From the NCBI GenBank assembly GCA_035560815.1, contig DATMYR010000078.1, positions 3,463-67,462 of the forward strand: a stretch of DNA of 64,000 nucleotides. The letters are read 5' to 3'. Origin of the DNA: UBA5314 sp035560815 (GTDB lineage Bacteria > Bacillota > Syntrophomonadia > Syntrophomonadales > Syntrophomonadaceae). The translations under genes were made by a program, and so were the position numbers. The first letter of the stretch is position 1; every line of letters starts with the position of its first letter. This document shows, one piece after another, positions 18,054 to 27,002 of this stretch. Under the pieces are notes generated by a model. That model was given only the letters and a program-made list of their open reading frames with translations. It made no database searches and was not told the origin of the DNA.

Positions 18054-18518
18054 CTAATGGTCGTAGAACTCATGTCCGGCAATATCAACAGCCTCCCCGG
18101 GCACTGCTATGTTGGCCTGAGATAGAGATTCTTCCTCCACCGGTCGATGATAGGAAAGCTGATGAGAATTTGCACACCCGGCACATAAACTCGTGTTAAC
18201 CAGGGCTTCCAGGCGAGCCGCTTCGATAGGTTGCCCGCACTCCTGGCATATGCCATACTGTCCCTGCTGATACCTGTTCAATGCGTCACTAACCTTTTCC
18301 AACTCATACTCCAGCATTTCCAGAAGACCGTGCTCCTTCTCTCTCTCATAAAGCTCTGAAGCTGTATCAGCCGGATGCTGGTCGTAGAGCGACAGTTCAT
18401 CAGCCGCCATGGTCTGATAGGACAAGAGGTTTTCCTGTTTATGGCGAATCATGCCTTCAATTTCTGCTTTTCTAGCTTGCAGCCGTGCTAGATCTTCCAC
18501 CCGAACCACCTCATTCAT
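18054..18518 (-). CDS. TraR/DksA-type zinc-finger protein (YteA-like)
   Basis: A 154-residue protein with an N-terminal coiled coil (residues 8-95) and a DksA/TraR C4 zinc finger, CQECGQPI...LCAGC (about residues 112-133). The C-terminal tail resembles the Bacillus YteA group of sporulation-linked homologues. DksA-like proteins act at the RNA polymerase secondary channel; action there in this group is not proven. Several overlapping ATGs occur at the start and no strong ribosome-binding site is seen. It follows the DUF5665 gene by 19 bases. Confidence 0.84.
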   Translation of the reverse strand: MNEVVRVEDLARLQARKAEIEGMIRHKQENLLSYQTMAADELSLYDQHPADTASELYEREKEHGLLEMLEYELEKVSDALNRYQQGQYGICQECGQPIEAARLEALVNTSLCAGCANSHQLSYHRPVEEESLSQANIAVPGEAVDIAGHEFYDH

Positions 18519-18537
18519 TCATTTTCGCTTATCTTAA

Positions 18538-18861
18538 CTAGGGACCGATTCTCATTTCGCTCCGGACAATATCCACCAGTTCAGCAATAAAATGTCCGAT
18601 AACCGGTATATTTAGCATAATGATGTGTTGAAGAAAGTAGACAACCAGAGCCGCCAGAAACGTGAATCCAATGGCCATGCCAAAACCCCGGGCCAAACCT
18701 ATCCAAAAATTAAGAAACAGGAGGCGGCGGGGTCGATGCAGCATTTCCACATATTCAGCAATACCCGTTTTTTCCATTTCCCGGGCAATATCATCCAGGC
18801 GCCCCTTAATATGGGCCAGGGTTTTCTCTGGGTCTTCCTTGGGAATAGTCTGCTCCACCAT
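18538..18861 (-). CDS. DUF5665 family small membrane protein
   Basis: A 107-residue protein with a charged N-terminus (KTLAHIKGRLDDIAREMEKTG) and one or two membrane helices (NFWIGLARGFGMAIGFTFLAAL through VVYFLQHIIM), matching DUF5665. Its role is unknown. It is likely cotranscribed with the TraR/DksA-type gene downstream. Confidence 0.75.
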   Translation of the reverse strand: MVEQTIPKEDPEKTLAHIKGRLDDIAREMEKTGIAEYVEMLHRPRRLLFLNFWIGLARGFGMAIGFTFLAALVVYFLQHIIMLNIPVIGHFIAELVDIVRSEMRIGP

Positions 18862-18914
18862 ATTCCCTCCACTATTATTATACCGGTATGCAAATTTCCC
18901 ATACCTGCAAATAT

Positions 18915-19035
18915 AGTGTCTACTCTAAACCACGTATTACTCGTATGGTAATTATTAGTAGAATCAAGCCAAGAATTGAGTAATACTCATTTATACAGAA
19001 TCTAACCGGCGATAAGGCAAAGAATTAGGGTCGGC
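18915..19035. repeat. Possible decayed copy of the MITE-like repeat
   Basis: The gap between the DUF5665 and DUF711 genes contains TGAGTAATACT and then CCGGCGATAAGGCAAAGAATTAG, which resembles CCGGCGAGAAGATAGAGAATTAG of copy 1 (about 17 of 23). It ends in AGTATACTAA, like the TAGTACT terminus. The central GGACGTATT box is missing and the ends are poor, so this is only a tentative relic. Confidence 0.35.
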
Positions 19036-19041
19036 AGTATA

Positions 19042-20409
19042 CTAATTGTTCAGAGAATGGATGGGAGCAGGGATGCGCCCCTGACGGGCTATGAAGTCCG
19101 CTGATGAAAGATGGCTGACAGCCATGACCGGAGCTCGACCGAGAAGCCCGCCAAATTCCACCCAATCCCCTTCTTTCTTTCCCGGGGCAGGTATGATGCG
19201 CACGGCTGTGGTTTTGCGATTGATCATACCAATGGCTGCTTCATCAGCAATAATAGCAGATATCGTTGATGAGGGAGTGCTGCCTGGTATAGCGATCATG
19301 TCCAGCCCCACGGAGCAAACACATGTCATCGCTTCCAGCTTGTCAATACCCAGGACGCCGGCTGCTACAGCAGCAATCATTCCAGCATCTTCGCTAACCG
19401 GAATAAAAGCACCCGAGAGTCCTCCTACAAACGAAGAAGCCATCGCTCCACCCTTTTTGACCGCGTCATTGAGCAGGGCCAGGGCGGCAGTGCTGCCATG
19501 AGCCCCCACTTGTTCCAAACCCATGGACTGTAATATTTCAGCTACGCTGTCCCCTACAGCCGGTGTGGGAGCTAGAGAAAGATCCACGATGCCGAAGGGC
19601 ACACCCAGTCGTTGCGAAGCTACCCGGCCTACCAATTCCCCCATACGGGTGATTTTAAAAGCAGTGTTTTTAATGACATTGGCCAGGTGGCCAAAATCAG
19701 CCTGCGGGTGCTTGCGGACGGCATTCAGTACCACGCCGGGGCCGGATATTCCGATATGAATAGCGGATTCCGGCTCTCCCGGTCCATGAAAGGCTCCGGC
19801 CATGAAAGGATTGTCTTCTACAGCATTGCAGAAAACCACCAGCTTGGCACAACCGATACCGTCCTTATCAGCTGTAAGGGCAGCAGTCCGCAGGATGACA
19901 TCGCCCAGCAGAGCTACGGCATCCATATTAATTCCTGCTTTTGTGGTTCCCACATTGATGGAGGCACAAACTCGCTCAGTTAGGGCCAGGGCTTCGGGCA
20001 AAGCGGACAGCAAGGCTTGATCCCCTCGGGTAAATCCCTTGTGCACCAGGGCTGAAAATCCGCCCAGGAAATTAACCCCCACCTCCGCAGCGGCTTGATC
20101 CAGATGACGGGCTATGGTTATCATGGCCTCGGCGTCCAATCCATCTGCAACCATCGACACTGGCGTTATCGAAATCCGTTTATTGATAATCGGAATGCCA
20201 TATTCCTTTTCGATGTCCTCCCCAACTTGAACCAGCCTGTGTGCCTGGCGTTTTATCTTCTCACAGATACGCCGGCCTGTCTCCTCCCCTGTATCAGCCC
20301 GGCAATCCTGAATGTTTATGCCCATAGTGATCGTCCTGATATCCAGATTTTCCGATTGTACCATACGAACCGTTTCTATAACCTCATCCTTACTAATACT
20401 GAAATGCAC
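19042..20409 (-). CDS. PFL family / DUF711 (UPF0210) protein
   Basis: A 455-residue protein of the UPF0210 group, related at fold level to pyruvate formate-lyase-like proteins but lacking a known reaction. Conserved-looking segments include NFLGGFSALVHKGFTRGD, INVGTTKAGINMDAV, GVPFGIVDLSLAPTPAVGDSVAEI and FIPVSEDAGM. It is usually paired with a small ACT-domain protein, as here (20576-20857). The start MHFSISKDEV at 20409 has GGGGGTG upstream. Confidence 0.9.
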   Translation of the reverse strand: MHFSISKDEVIETVRMVQSENLDIRTITMGINIQDCRADTGEETGRRICEKIKRQAHRLVQVGEDIEKEYGIPIINKRISITPVSMVADGLDAEAMITIARHLDQAAAEVGVNFLGGFSALVHKGFTRGDQALLSALPEALALTERVCASINVGTTKAGINMDAVALLGDVILRTAALTADKDGIGCAKLVVFCNAVEDNPFMAGAFHGPGEPESAIHIGISGPGVVLNAVRKHPQADFGHLANVIKNTAFKITRMGELVGRVASQRLGVPFGIVDLSLAPTPAVGDSVAEILQSMGLEQVGAHGSTAALALLNDAVKKGGAMASSFVGGLSGAFIPVSEDAGMIAAVAAGVLGIDKLEAMTCVCSVGLDMIAIPGSTPSSTISAIIADEAAIGMINRKTTAVRIIPAPGKKEGDWVEFGGLLGRAPVMAVSHLSSADFIARQGRIPAPIHSLNN

Positions 20410-20475
20410 GACGGCACCCCCTCATCCTATTTCCCTCGCTTGTTTACTTCCCTGATGCTGTGTATGGAAAACAGG

Positions 20476-20501
20476 AAAGCCCAGCCGAATGGTCGGGCCT
20501 T
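20476..20501 (-). terminator. Terminator-like hairpin between ACT and DUF711 genes
   Basis: AAAGCCC (20476-20482) and GGGCCTT (20495-20501) pair on the minus strand with a bulge and are followed by a T-rich tail. It could attenuate DUF711 expression relative to the ACT gene. Confidence 0.35.
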
Positions 20502-20575
20502 CTCCTCGCTTGTCATAAGCTCTTTTACTCTGAATGGAAGCCGCAGCACTCCTGATGCGCCTGGTAAGCACCTGC

Positions 20576-20857
20576 CTAGATCCTGTGCATATATTTAAAA
20601 ATATCTTCGTGCTGAACATTGACTTCCAGGCCCAGGTCTAAACCTTTCTCTTTTAAACGGTGAGTAAGCTCCGATAAATCCACCCGGGTCTGACTGCTGT
20701 CTACAACCATAACCATGGTAAAAAAGCCCTGTAAAATGGTTTGACTGATATCCAGGATATTTACTTCAGCTTCGGCTAGAATATTGGCTATACCGGCAAT
20801 AATGCCCACCCGGTCGTAGCCCAAAACCGTGATAATAAGACGTTTTCCTTCTTCCAA
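20576..20857 (-). CDS. ACT-domain protein (UPF0237)
   Basis: A 93-residue stand-alone ACT domain: ITVLGYDRVGIIAGIANILAEAEVNILDISQTILQG, as in the GcvR-like/UPF0237 group. ACT domains bind amino acids; the ligand is not known. It lies between ileS and the DUF711 gene on the same strand, and the ACT-DUF711 pair is widely conserved. Confidence 0.9.
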   Translation of the reverse strand: MEEGKRLIITVLGYDRVGIIAGIANILAEAEVNILDISQTILQGFFTMVMVVDSSQTRVDLSELTHRLKEKGLDLGLEVNVQHEDIFKYMHRI

Positions 20858-20897
20858 GGGAGCTCTCCTCCTCCGCAGTTTATAGATTTTTTCTCTA

Positions 20898-23675
20898 CTA
20901 CAATACCTTTATTACTTGAGCACAGCGCTGGCAAAGAGTAGGATTCCCCTCGTCCTCTCCAACGCTGGTTTCAATCACCCAGCAGCGCTCGCACTTACCG
21001 CCTGCGGCTGGCTGAACCTGGACCCACAATCCCTGTATGTCCTCAATGCTTAAAGCTTCCTGGGGACGCTCCCCAGCGGGACTCACATCCACCTGAGAAA
21101 CGATAAAGACACTGCTCAGGTCGTCGCTCTTTTTCAGAGTTTCCAGCCACTCGGAATCAGCATATAGGGTGATCCAGGCGCCTAATGAATGCCCGATCGT
21201 CTTGTGGCTGCGGGCTTCTTCCAGGGCCTTGGTGACGACTTCCCGCGCAGTGAGCAAACGGTCCACGCGCTTTTCCAGTTCCTCGTCCTGAAAAGCATCA
21301 ACTGGTTGCGGCCAATCCAACATCTGAACACTTTCCGGCTGCCCCGCACCACGTAAGTGGGACCAGATTTCTTCACTGGTGAAGGCCAGGACCGGGGTCA
21401 GCATGACTACCAGAGTATGAATCAAATCGTGCAAAACTGTCTGAGCTGCACGTCTTCCCGGGTCGTCCGGATATGAGCAATAAAGCTTATCTTTGAGGAT
21501 ATCGAAATAAATGTTGCTCAAATCCACAGTACAGAAGTTATGAATGGAGTGGAAAACCACATGGAATTCATACTCCTGGAAAGCCCTGGTTACCCGCCGC
21601 ACCAGTTTATCAAGCTTTAACAAAGCCCAGCGATCCAGTTCGTTCAATTCAGTGTAGGGCACCCGATCCTTATCGGGATCGAAATCATAAAGGTTGCTGA
21701 GAATAAAACGACAGGTGTTGCGAATTTTCCTATAGGCTTCCGCGCACTGGCGAATGATGTTCTTCGATACCGAAATATCATTACGGTAATCGGCCGAAGA
21801 AACCCAAAGACGCAGAATATCGGCCCCCATCTCCCGGATCATCGCCAGGGGATCCACGACATTGCCGATTGACTTGGACATTTTCCGACCCTGTTCATCA
21901 ACTACGAATCCATGGGTCAACACCTGGCGATAAGGCGCTTGGCCCCGCACTGCCACAGCCGTGGACAGGGATGAGTTGAACCAACCCCGGTGCTGGTCGC
22001 TGCCTTCCAAATACATGTCAGAAGGCCAACGCAGGTCTTTATAGGTCTCCAGAACCGCCATATGGCTTGAACCGGAATCGAACCAGACATCCATGATGTC
22101 CGTTTCTTTCCTGAAGTGCTGAAGACCGCAGGAAGGACATTGGTATTCGGGCGGCAAGAGTTTTTGGGCCTCCTCCTTAAACCAGATATCGGAGCCGCCT
22201 TCAGCAAAGAGCTGGCTTACACGTTCAATCGTCTGAGGAGTGATGATCGTCTCCCCACAGGCATCACAATAGAAAATGGGAATAGGTACACCCCAGGTTC
22301 GCTGCCGGGAAATACACCAATCACCCCGGTCGCGTACCATATTGTAAATCCGCTCCCGACCCCAGGCCGGAATCCATTTGACTCCGTCAATAGCTTTCAA
22401 GGCCTCCTGGCGAAAGCCGTCAATACTGGCGAACCACTGCTCCGTGGCCCGGTAAATGATGGGGTTTTTGCAGCGCCAGCAGTGTGGATATTGATGTTCG
22501 ATTGAGGCTACCTTTAGGAGCATGGAACGCTTCTGCAATTCATCGATAACAGCCTGGTTGGCTTTGTGAACATACAAACCTTTAAATTGACCGGCTTCTT
22601 CAGTAAAGCAGCCCTTGTCATCGACTGGAGAAATTACTTCAAGTCCGTAAATTTTCCCTACATAAAAGTCGTCCTCGCCGTGTCCGGGAGCGGTATGCAC
22701 AGCACCAGTTCCTGCTTCCAGGGTAACATGTTCGCCCAGAATCACCAGAGAATCCCTATCGATGAAAGGATGGCGAGCCACTGCCCTTTCCAGGCTCTTG
22801 CCTTTATATTCAGCCAGGATCGGATAAGAAGTCCAGCCTAACTCGGCAGCTACTTGTTCCAGCAAACCTTTGGCCAAAAGGTATTTTTCCTCTCCCACCT
22901 GGACCAGGACATATTCGAATTCCGGATGCAGGGAAATGCCGGTATTTGCCGGCAAAGTCCAGGGTGTGGTGGTCCAGATGATGATAAAGGCATCCTCGGG
23001 CAGCACACCCCGGCCGTCTTTTACAGGAAATTTCACATAAATGGAGGGCGATACTTTGTTATCGTATTCCACCTCGGCTTCAGCCAGAGCTGTTTCACAA
23101 TCCCCACACCAGTAAACCGGTTTCAGGCCTTTATATATGTAGCCCTTGTTGGCCATTTCCCCAAAGACCTTGATCTGAATCGATTCAAAAACCGGATTCA
23201 ATGTTAGGTAGGGGTGCCCCCAATCCCCGCGAACGCCCAGGCGTTTGAATTGCTCTCGCTGTGTATCCACATATTTCAGAGCATATTGTTTACAGTGTTG
23301 GCGAAATTCCACCACATTCGTACGATGGCGATCCAGGCCCAGCGCTTTGATGGCCTGCTGCTCGATGGGTAGGCCGTGGGTATCCCAGCCCGGCACATAG
23401 GGGGAATCGAAGCCGGACATGGATTTAAACTTCACAATAATATCTTTGAGCACCTTGTTCAGCGTATGACCCATGTGGATATCACCATTGGCGTAAGGTG
23501 GCCCATCATGGAGGATGAACTTGGGTTTGCCTTGATTATGTTCCTGCACCTTGTTATACAGGTCCATCTCGGCCCATTGAGCCAGAATTTCCGGCTCTTT
23601 GGTCGGCAGGTTGGCTCGCATGGGAAAATCCGTCTGCGGTAGATTCAAAGTTCCGTCATATTTACCTTTAGCCAT
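20898..23675 (-). CDS. ileS: Isoleucyl-tRNA synthetase
   Basis: A 925-residue class I synthetase. It has the HIGH-type motif PYANGDIHMGH, the editing-domain region, KMSKSIGN, the tRNA-binding anticodon domain and a C-terminal zinc motif (CERCW...CQRC). It charges tRNA-Ile and edits Val. MAKGKYDGTLNLP at 23675 is preferred, with GGTGA eight bases upstream; an in-frame ATG at 23690 is also possible. Expression is controlled by the Ile T-box upstream. Confidence 0.97.
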   Translation of the reverse strand: MAKGKYDGTLNLPQTDFPMRANLPTKEPEILAQWAEMDLYNKVQEHNQGKPKFILHDGPPYANGDIHMGHTLNKVLKDIIVKFKSMSGFDSPYVPGWDTHGLPIEQQAIKALGLDRHRTNVVEFRQHCKQYALKYVDTQREQFKRLGVRGDWGHPYLTLNPVFESIQIKVFGEMANKGYIYKGLKPVYWCGDCETALAEAEVEYDNKVSPSIYVKFPVKDGRGVLPEDAFIIIWTTTPWTLPANTGISLHPEFEYVLVQVGEEKYLLAKGLLEQVAAELGWTSYPILAEYKGKSLERAVARHPFIDRDSLVILGEHVTLEAGTGAVHTAPGHGEDDFYVGKIYGLEVISPVDDKGCFTEEAGQFKGLYVHKANQAVIDELQKRSMLLKVASIEHQYPHCWRCKNPIIYRATEQWFASIDGFRQEALKAIDGVKWIPAWGRERIYNMVRDRGDWCISRQRTWGVPIPIFYCDACGETIITPQTIERVSQLFAEGGSDIWFKEEAQKLLPPEYQCPSCGLQHFRKETDIMDVWFDSGSSHMAVLETYKDLRWPSDMYLEGSDQHRGWFNSSLSTAVAVRGQAPYRQVLTHGFVVDEQGRKMSKSIGNVVDPLAMIREMGADILRLWVSSADYRNDISVSKNIIRQCAEAYRKIRNTCRFILSNLYDFDPDKDRVPYTELNELDRWALLKLDKLVRRVTRAFQEYEFHVVFHSIHNFCTVDLSNIYFDILKDKLYCSYPDDPGRRAAQTVLHDLIHTLVVMLTPVLAFTSEEIWSHLRGAGQPESVQMLDWPQPVDAFQDEELEKRVDRLLTAREVVTKALEEARSHKTIGHSLGAWITLYADSEWLETLKKSDDLSSVFIVSQVDVSPAGERPQEALSIEDIQGLWVQVQPAAGGKCERCWVIETSVGEDEGNPTLCQRCAQVIKVL

Positions 23676-23746
23676 TCGTACTGTCACCATCCGTTCATAT
23701 TATTCCCCGGGCTGTCGTTCCATAAGTATCGACCAGCCTGATTGAT

Positions 23747-24000
23747 AGAAAAAGCCTTTCATCCCACTGGGACGAAAGGCATGCTTCCGCGGTACCACCC
23801 ACATAGCGCCGGTGACGGCGCCTCTCAAATACCCTGTAACGCGGGCAGCGTTCAAACCTACTCGGTACACTGTGTACTAACTTTCGGCCTGAAGGCTCCC
23901 GGGTGATCTTCAACGAAACACAGCAACCGGCTTCCACCATCCCGGGTTCGCTATGGCTGTGGGCTTTTCGTCTACTGTCCCGTTCATTGCCTGGAATATT
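23747..24000 (-). promoter_or_regulatory. T-box leader of ileS, isoleucine specifier (ATC)
   Basis: Minus-strand T-box leader. Stem I has the GGGACAGTAG internal-loop motif opposite GAAGATCACCC, placing specifier codon ATC (Ile) at 23905-23907. The T-box antiterminator sequence TGGGTGGTACCGCG is at 23789-23802. The competing terminator is a 12-bp hairpin (arms 23754-23765 and 23769-23780) followed by T5. Uncharged tRNA-Ile is expected to stabilise the antiterminator and let ileS be transcribed. Confidence 0.95.
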
Positions 24001-24020
24001 CCATATGAAAATTACAGTAT

Positions 24021-24049
24021 ATTTTAGCATATCCCCGGTTCGAAAACAA
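24021..24049 (-). promoter_or_regulatory. Predicted sigma-A promoter of ileS
   Basis: Minus-strand TTGTTT (24044-24049), 17-base spacer, TAAAAT (24021-24026), just upstream of the T-box. Confidence 0.65.
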
Positions 24050-24109
24050 CTGTCCGTCCCGATTATTCCCTATCTTCTGCCCTTTAAAACCCTTTCCCGG
24101 GGATGATCT

Positions 24110-24742
24110 TTACTTATCAAAAGTCTTTGCACAAAAACGCTCCACCACACAATGGGGGCAGTCAGGTTTACGGGCCTTGCATATCCGGCGTCCGTGAAAG
24201 ATCAGGATGTGATGGGCTTTTCCCCACATTTCCCGGGGAAGCAATTCCTTCAGGCCCATTTCTGTCTGAACTGGGGTTTTGGTCCGCACCAGTCCCAGGC
24301 GATTGGATACCCGCTGTACATGGGTGTCCACTCCCAAACCGGGTTGGCCAAAGCCCACTGCGATAATTACATTGGCGCTTTTGCGTCCCACTCCCGGCAG
24401 CTTGATGAGTTCCTCAAGTGAATCCGGCACCTGTCCTTGATACTGCTCCTGTATGACCCGGGCCAGTTCCTTGAGGTGGCTAGCTTTATTGCGGTAAATA
24501 CCTACAGGGCGGATTATATCTTCCAGTTCGCTCAACTCCGCCTCAGCAAGTGTCGATTGACTGGAATACTTTTGAAACAGTTGAGTCGTAACCCGGTTCA
24601 CCTGCTCGTCAGTGCTCTGTGCAGAAAGAACCACAGCTACCAGCAATTCAAAAGTGCTGTTGTATTGTAAAAGGGTTCCGGCATCCGGGTATTCCTCTTG
24701 AAGTTGTCTCAGAATCTGCAAGGCATTTTTCCTGGTCAGCAT
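24110..24742 (-). CDS. nth: Endonuclease III
   Basis: About 210 residues of the HhH-GPD base-excision glycosylase/AP-lyase family. It has the helix-hairpin-helix LPGVGRKSANVI with the catalytic Lys, catalytic Asp in GVDTHVQRV, and the C-terminal [4Fe-4S] motif Cx6Cx2Cx5C (CKARKPDCPHC and RFC). It removes oxidised pyrimidines from DNA. The ATG at 24742 is spaced best from GGAG; in-frame ATGs lie at 24745 and 24760. Confidence 0.95.
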   Translation of the reverse strand: MLTRKNALQILRQLQEEYPDAGTLLQYNSTFELLVAVVLSAQSTDEQVNRVTTQLFQKYSSQSTLAEAELSELEDIIRPVGIYRNKASHLKELARVIQEQYQGQVPDSLEELIKLPGVGRKSANVIIAVGFGQPGLGVDTHVQRVSNRLGLVRTKTPVQTEMGLKELLPREMWGKAHHILIFHGRRICKARKPDCPHCVVERFCAKTFDK

Positions 24743-24844
24743 CATCACTCCGTCCATCATCCCGGTTTTCCCCTGCTTCCACTATAGGGTATCAAACAGC
24801 TCCATACAAGTGCATAAGGAGACCTTATTGTTGTGTCATGCCCT

Positions 24845-24872
24845 CTTGAGAATGTTAACTTGAGAATGTTAA
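24845..24872. repeat. Two perfect 14-base tandem repeats
   Basis: CTTGAGAATGTTAA occurs twice without a gap (24845-24858 and 24859-24872) in the region upstream of the thioesterase gene and nth. Meaning unknown; possibly a slippage duplication in promoter DNA. Confidence 0.6.
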
Positions 24873-24977
24873 AACTCATGCCAGTCAATCGGCGGGTGTG
24901 TCCCCTTTCCTTCTAGCTAGACGACTGCCGGATTGGGAGTTATTATATCTCTAGAAGAAGAAAGCGAGGCAATAAAC

Positions 24978-25421
24978 ATGACGGAAAGATGTAAGCATCT
25001 GCACAGCGAGTGTGGCTTACCCAATACTGAAAAACCCCCGCTGCCTTCACCTCCCTGTTTCACATCCATGGAAGCACGTTTGCTTGAGTACGACTGTAAA
25101 AAGGTTCAGGTTGCTCTGCCCGTTTTGGAAAGTTACCTGAACCCGGCGGGAACCATGCAGGGCGGATTTATCTCGGCCGCTTTTGACAACGTGTTTGGAC
25201 CTCTTTGTCTGCTGGCCACCGGGACGCCCCATACAGCTGCTTTGAATCTTTCCACTACCTATCACCGGCCCCTTTTCCAGGGCGATGAGTTAGTCATTAC
25301 GGCAACGGTTCAGTCCCATGGCAAGACCGCTATTCATATGATTGCAGAGGGTTACAACCAGGACGGAAAGCTGGTTGCTACATCAAGTACCAGTTATATC
25401 ATCAAGCAAAACCCCAAGTAA
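24978..25421 (+). CDS. PaaI-type hotdog-fold thioesterase
   Basis: A 147-residue hotdog protein with the PaaI-like core LNPAGTMQGGFISAAFDNVFGPL, in which the catalytic acid is the Asp of FDNV, and the LSTTYHRPLFQGDELVITATV strand. It probably hydrolyses an acyl-CoA; the substrate is unknown. The ATG at 24978 follows GAGG. The N-terminal 30 residues contain two Cys and His residues. It is a single gene, convergent with the amino-acid transporter. Confidence 0.85.
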   Translation: MTERCKHLHSECGLPNTEKPPLPSPPCFTSMEARLLEYDCKKVQVALPVLESYLNPAGTMQGGFISAAFDNVFGPLCLLATGTPHTAALNLSTTYHRPLFQGDELVITATVQSHGKTAIHMIAEGYNQDGKLVATSSTSYIIKQNPK

Positions 25422-25446
25422 TAAGAGCACTACTTGACATAAAAAT

Positions 25447-25478
25447 GGCTTCCCCACCCAATAATCGGAAGGGAAGCC
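25447..25478. terminator. Bidirectional terminator
   Basis: Stem GGCTTCCC (25447-25454) with GGGAAGCC (25471-25478) between two convergent genes. On the minus strand it is followed by ATTTTTA, and on the plus strand by an AT-rich tail. Confidence 0.75.
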
Positions 25479-25493
25479 GCAATATTTTACTTA

Positions 25494-26222
25494 TTACACC
25501 TGCAGCACTTTGCTGAGAAATGACTGCGTGCGGGGGTTGCGGGGATTGCTGAATATGTTTTCCGGCAAGCCCTCTTCCATAATAACCCCTTCATCCATGA
25601 AGATTACCCGGTCTCCAACTTCCCGGGCAAAACCCATTTCATGGGTTACTACCACCATGGTCATTCCTTCAATGGCCAGGTCTTTCATAACCGCCAAGAC
25701 CTCCCCCACCATTTCCGGATCCAGAGCTGAGGTGGGTTCATCAAAGAGCATGATTTTGGGCTGCATAGCCAGTGCCCGGGCAATAGCCACCCGCTGCTTC
25801 TGCCCGCCAGACAGCTGAGCTGGATAAACATTGATTTTATCCATAAGGCCCACCTTGCGCAGCAGTTCCCGGGCCAGCTCTTCAGCCTGGTCTCTGGCCA
25901 TGCCCTTGATGATCAATGGGGCCATAGTGATATTTTCCAGGGTAGTTTTATGAGGAAAAAGGTTAAATAGCTGGAAGACCATTCCCACCTTCTGCCGGAC
26001 TGTATTAATATCAGTCTGATGGTGGGTCAGTTCCTGGCCATCTATTACGATCTGTCCTGCATCGGGGGACTCCAGATGGTTAATACAGCGCAAGAGAGTG
26101 CTCTTCCCCGACCCGCTGGGTCCGATTACGCAGACTACCTCACTAGGCTTTACATGGCAATTAATCCCCTTCAATACTTCCAATTTTCCAAAATGCTTGT
26201 GCAGGTCTCTGATATCGATCAC
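25494..26222 (-). CDS. Polar amino acid ABC transporter ATP-binding protein (GlnQ-like)
   Basis: A 242-residue ATPase with Walker A GPSGSGKST, signature LSGGQKQR, Walker B IMLFDEP and switch His in VVVTHEMGF. It energises uptake with the permease and binding protein upstream. The GTG at 26222 overlaps the permease stop (GTGA), so the two are coupled. A longer TTG start at 26249 is possible. Confidence 0.93.
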   Translation of the reverse strand: MIDIRDLHKHFGKLEVLKGINCHVKPSEVVCVIGPSGSGKSTLLRCINHLESPDAGQIVIDGQELTHHQTDINTVRQKVGMVFQLFNLFPHKTTLENITMAPLIIKGMARDQAEELARELLRKVGLMDKINVYPAQLSGGQKQRVAIARALAMQPKIMLFDEPTSALDPEMVGEVLAVMKDLAIEGMTMVVVTHEMGFAREVGDRVIFMDEGVIMEEGLPENIFSNPRNPRTQSFLSKVLQV

Positions 26223-26929
26223 TCGTTGGCCAATCTCCTTTCCACCCAATCTCCCAGAACAGACAGGGTCTTGGTCATAATGAAGTAGATCATGGCGACC
26301 GTTCCCCAGATCCAGGCGGCCTCAAAGGTAGTGGAATAGAGCAGTTTTCCGCGCAGGGTCAGCTCTTCTGCTGCAATCACGGCCACCAGGGATGTATCCT
26401 TCAATACAGCAATAAACTCATTGATTAAAGGTGGTATTACAATCTTATAAGCCTGGGGCAGGATGACGTGCCACATAGCCTGACGGTTGCTCATCCCTAG
26501 AGATCGAGCCGCCTCCATTTGCCCCCGGTCTACGGCTTGGATGCCAGCCCGGACAATCTCAGCTACATAAGCCCCACTGTTTAACGAGCAGGCAATAACG
26601 GCAGCCGTAAAATTGCTTGAATCAGGCAGGATCATAGGTAGAACACCAAAATAAATGAGAAGGATCTGAACAAACAGGGGCGTGCCGCGGAAGAAATCAA
26701 TATAAACGGTAGCCAGCCAGACCAGAGGTTTTAGACCGGAGATTTTGGATAAAGCAGCCACCAATCCCAGCGCCATACCGATTAAAATGCTCAGTACAGT
26801 GATTTCAAGGGTCAGTACTGCCCCCCCCAGGAAATACATCATGTGCGTACTAACTACCTGCAACCCTCTGATGCCCATCATTGAGTCAATAATATTACCG
26901 GATATGATATGAAATGATGCAACAGGCAT
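26219..26929 (-). CDS. Polar amino acid ABC transporter permease (HisM/GlnP family)
   Basis: A 236-residue inner-membrane permease with about five helices. The EAA-type loop is EAARSLGMSNRQAMWHVILPQA and the family start is GGAVLTLEITVLSILIG. It pairs with the downstream ATPase (overlapping genes) and the upstream lipoprotein. Confidence 0.93.
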   Translation of the reverse strand: MPVASFHIISGNIIDSMMGIRGLQVVSTHMMYFLGGAVLTLEITVLSILIGMALGLVAALSKISGLKPLVWLATVYIDFFRGTPLFVQILLIYFGVLPMILPDSSNFTAAVIACSLNSGAYVAEIVRAGIQAVDRGQMEAARSLGMSNRQAMWHVILPQAYKIVIPPLINEFIAVLKDTSLVAVIAAEELTLRGKLLYSTTFEAAWIWGTVAMIYFIMTKTLSVLGDWVERRLANE

Positions 26930-26954
26930 ATACCAGTCCGTCCTCCCGATTAAG

Positions 26955-26986
26955 GGAAAAGCGCGAGATGGATCTCGCGCTTTTCC
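26955..26986 (-). terminator. Strong intercistronic hairpin after the binding-protein gene
   Basis: Perfect 14-bp stem (26955-26968 with 26973-26986) and 4-base loop between the binding-protein gene and the permease. Such stems often raise binding-protein transcript levels relative to permease by partial termination or 3'-end protection. Confidence 0.7.
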
Positions 26987-27002
26987 TATCGTTTATCTGG
27001 TT

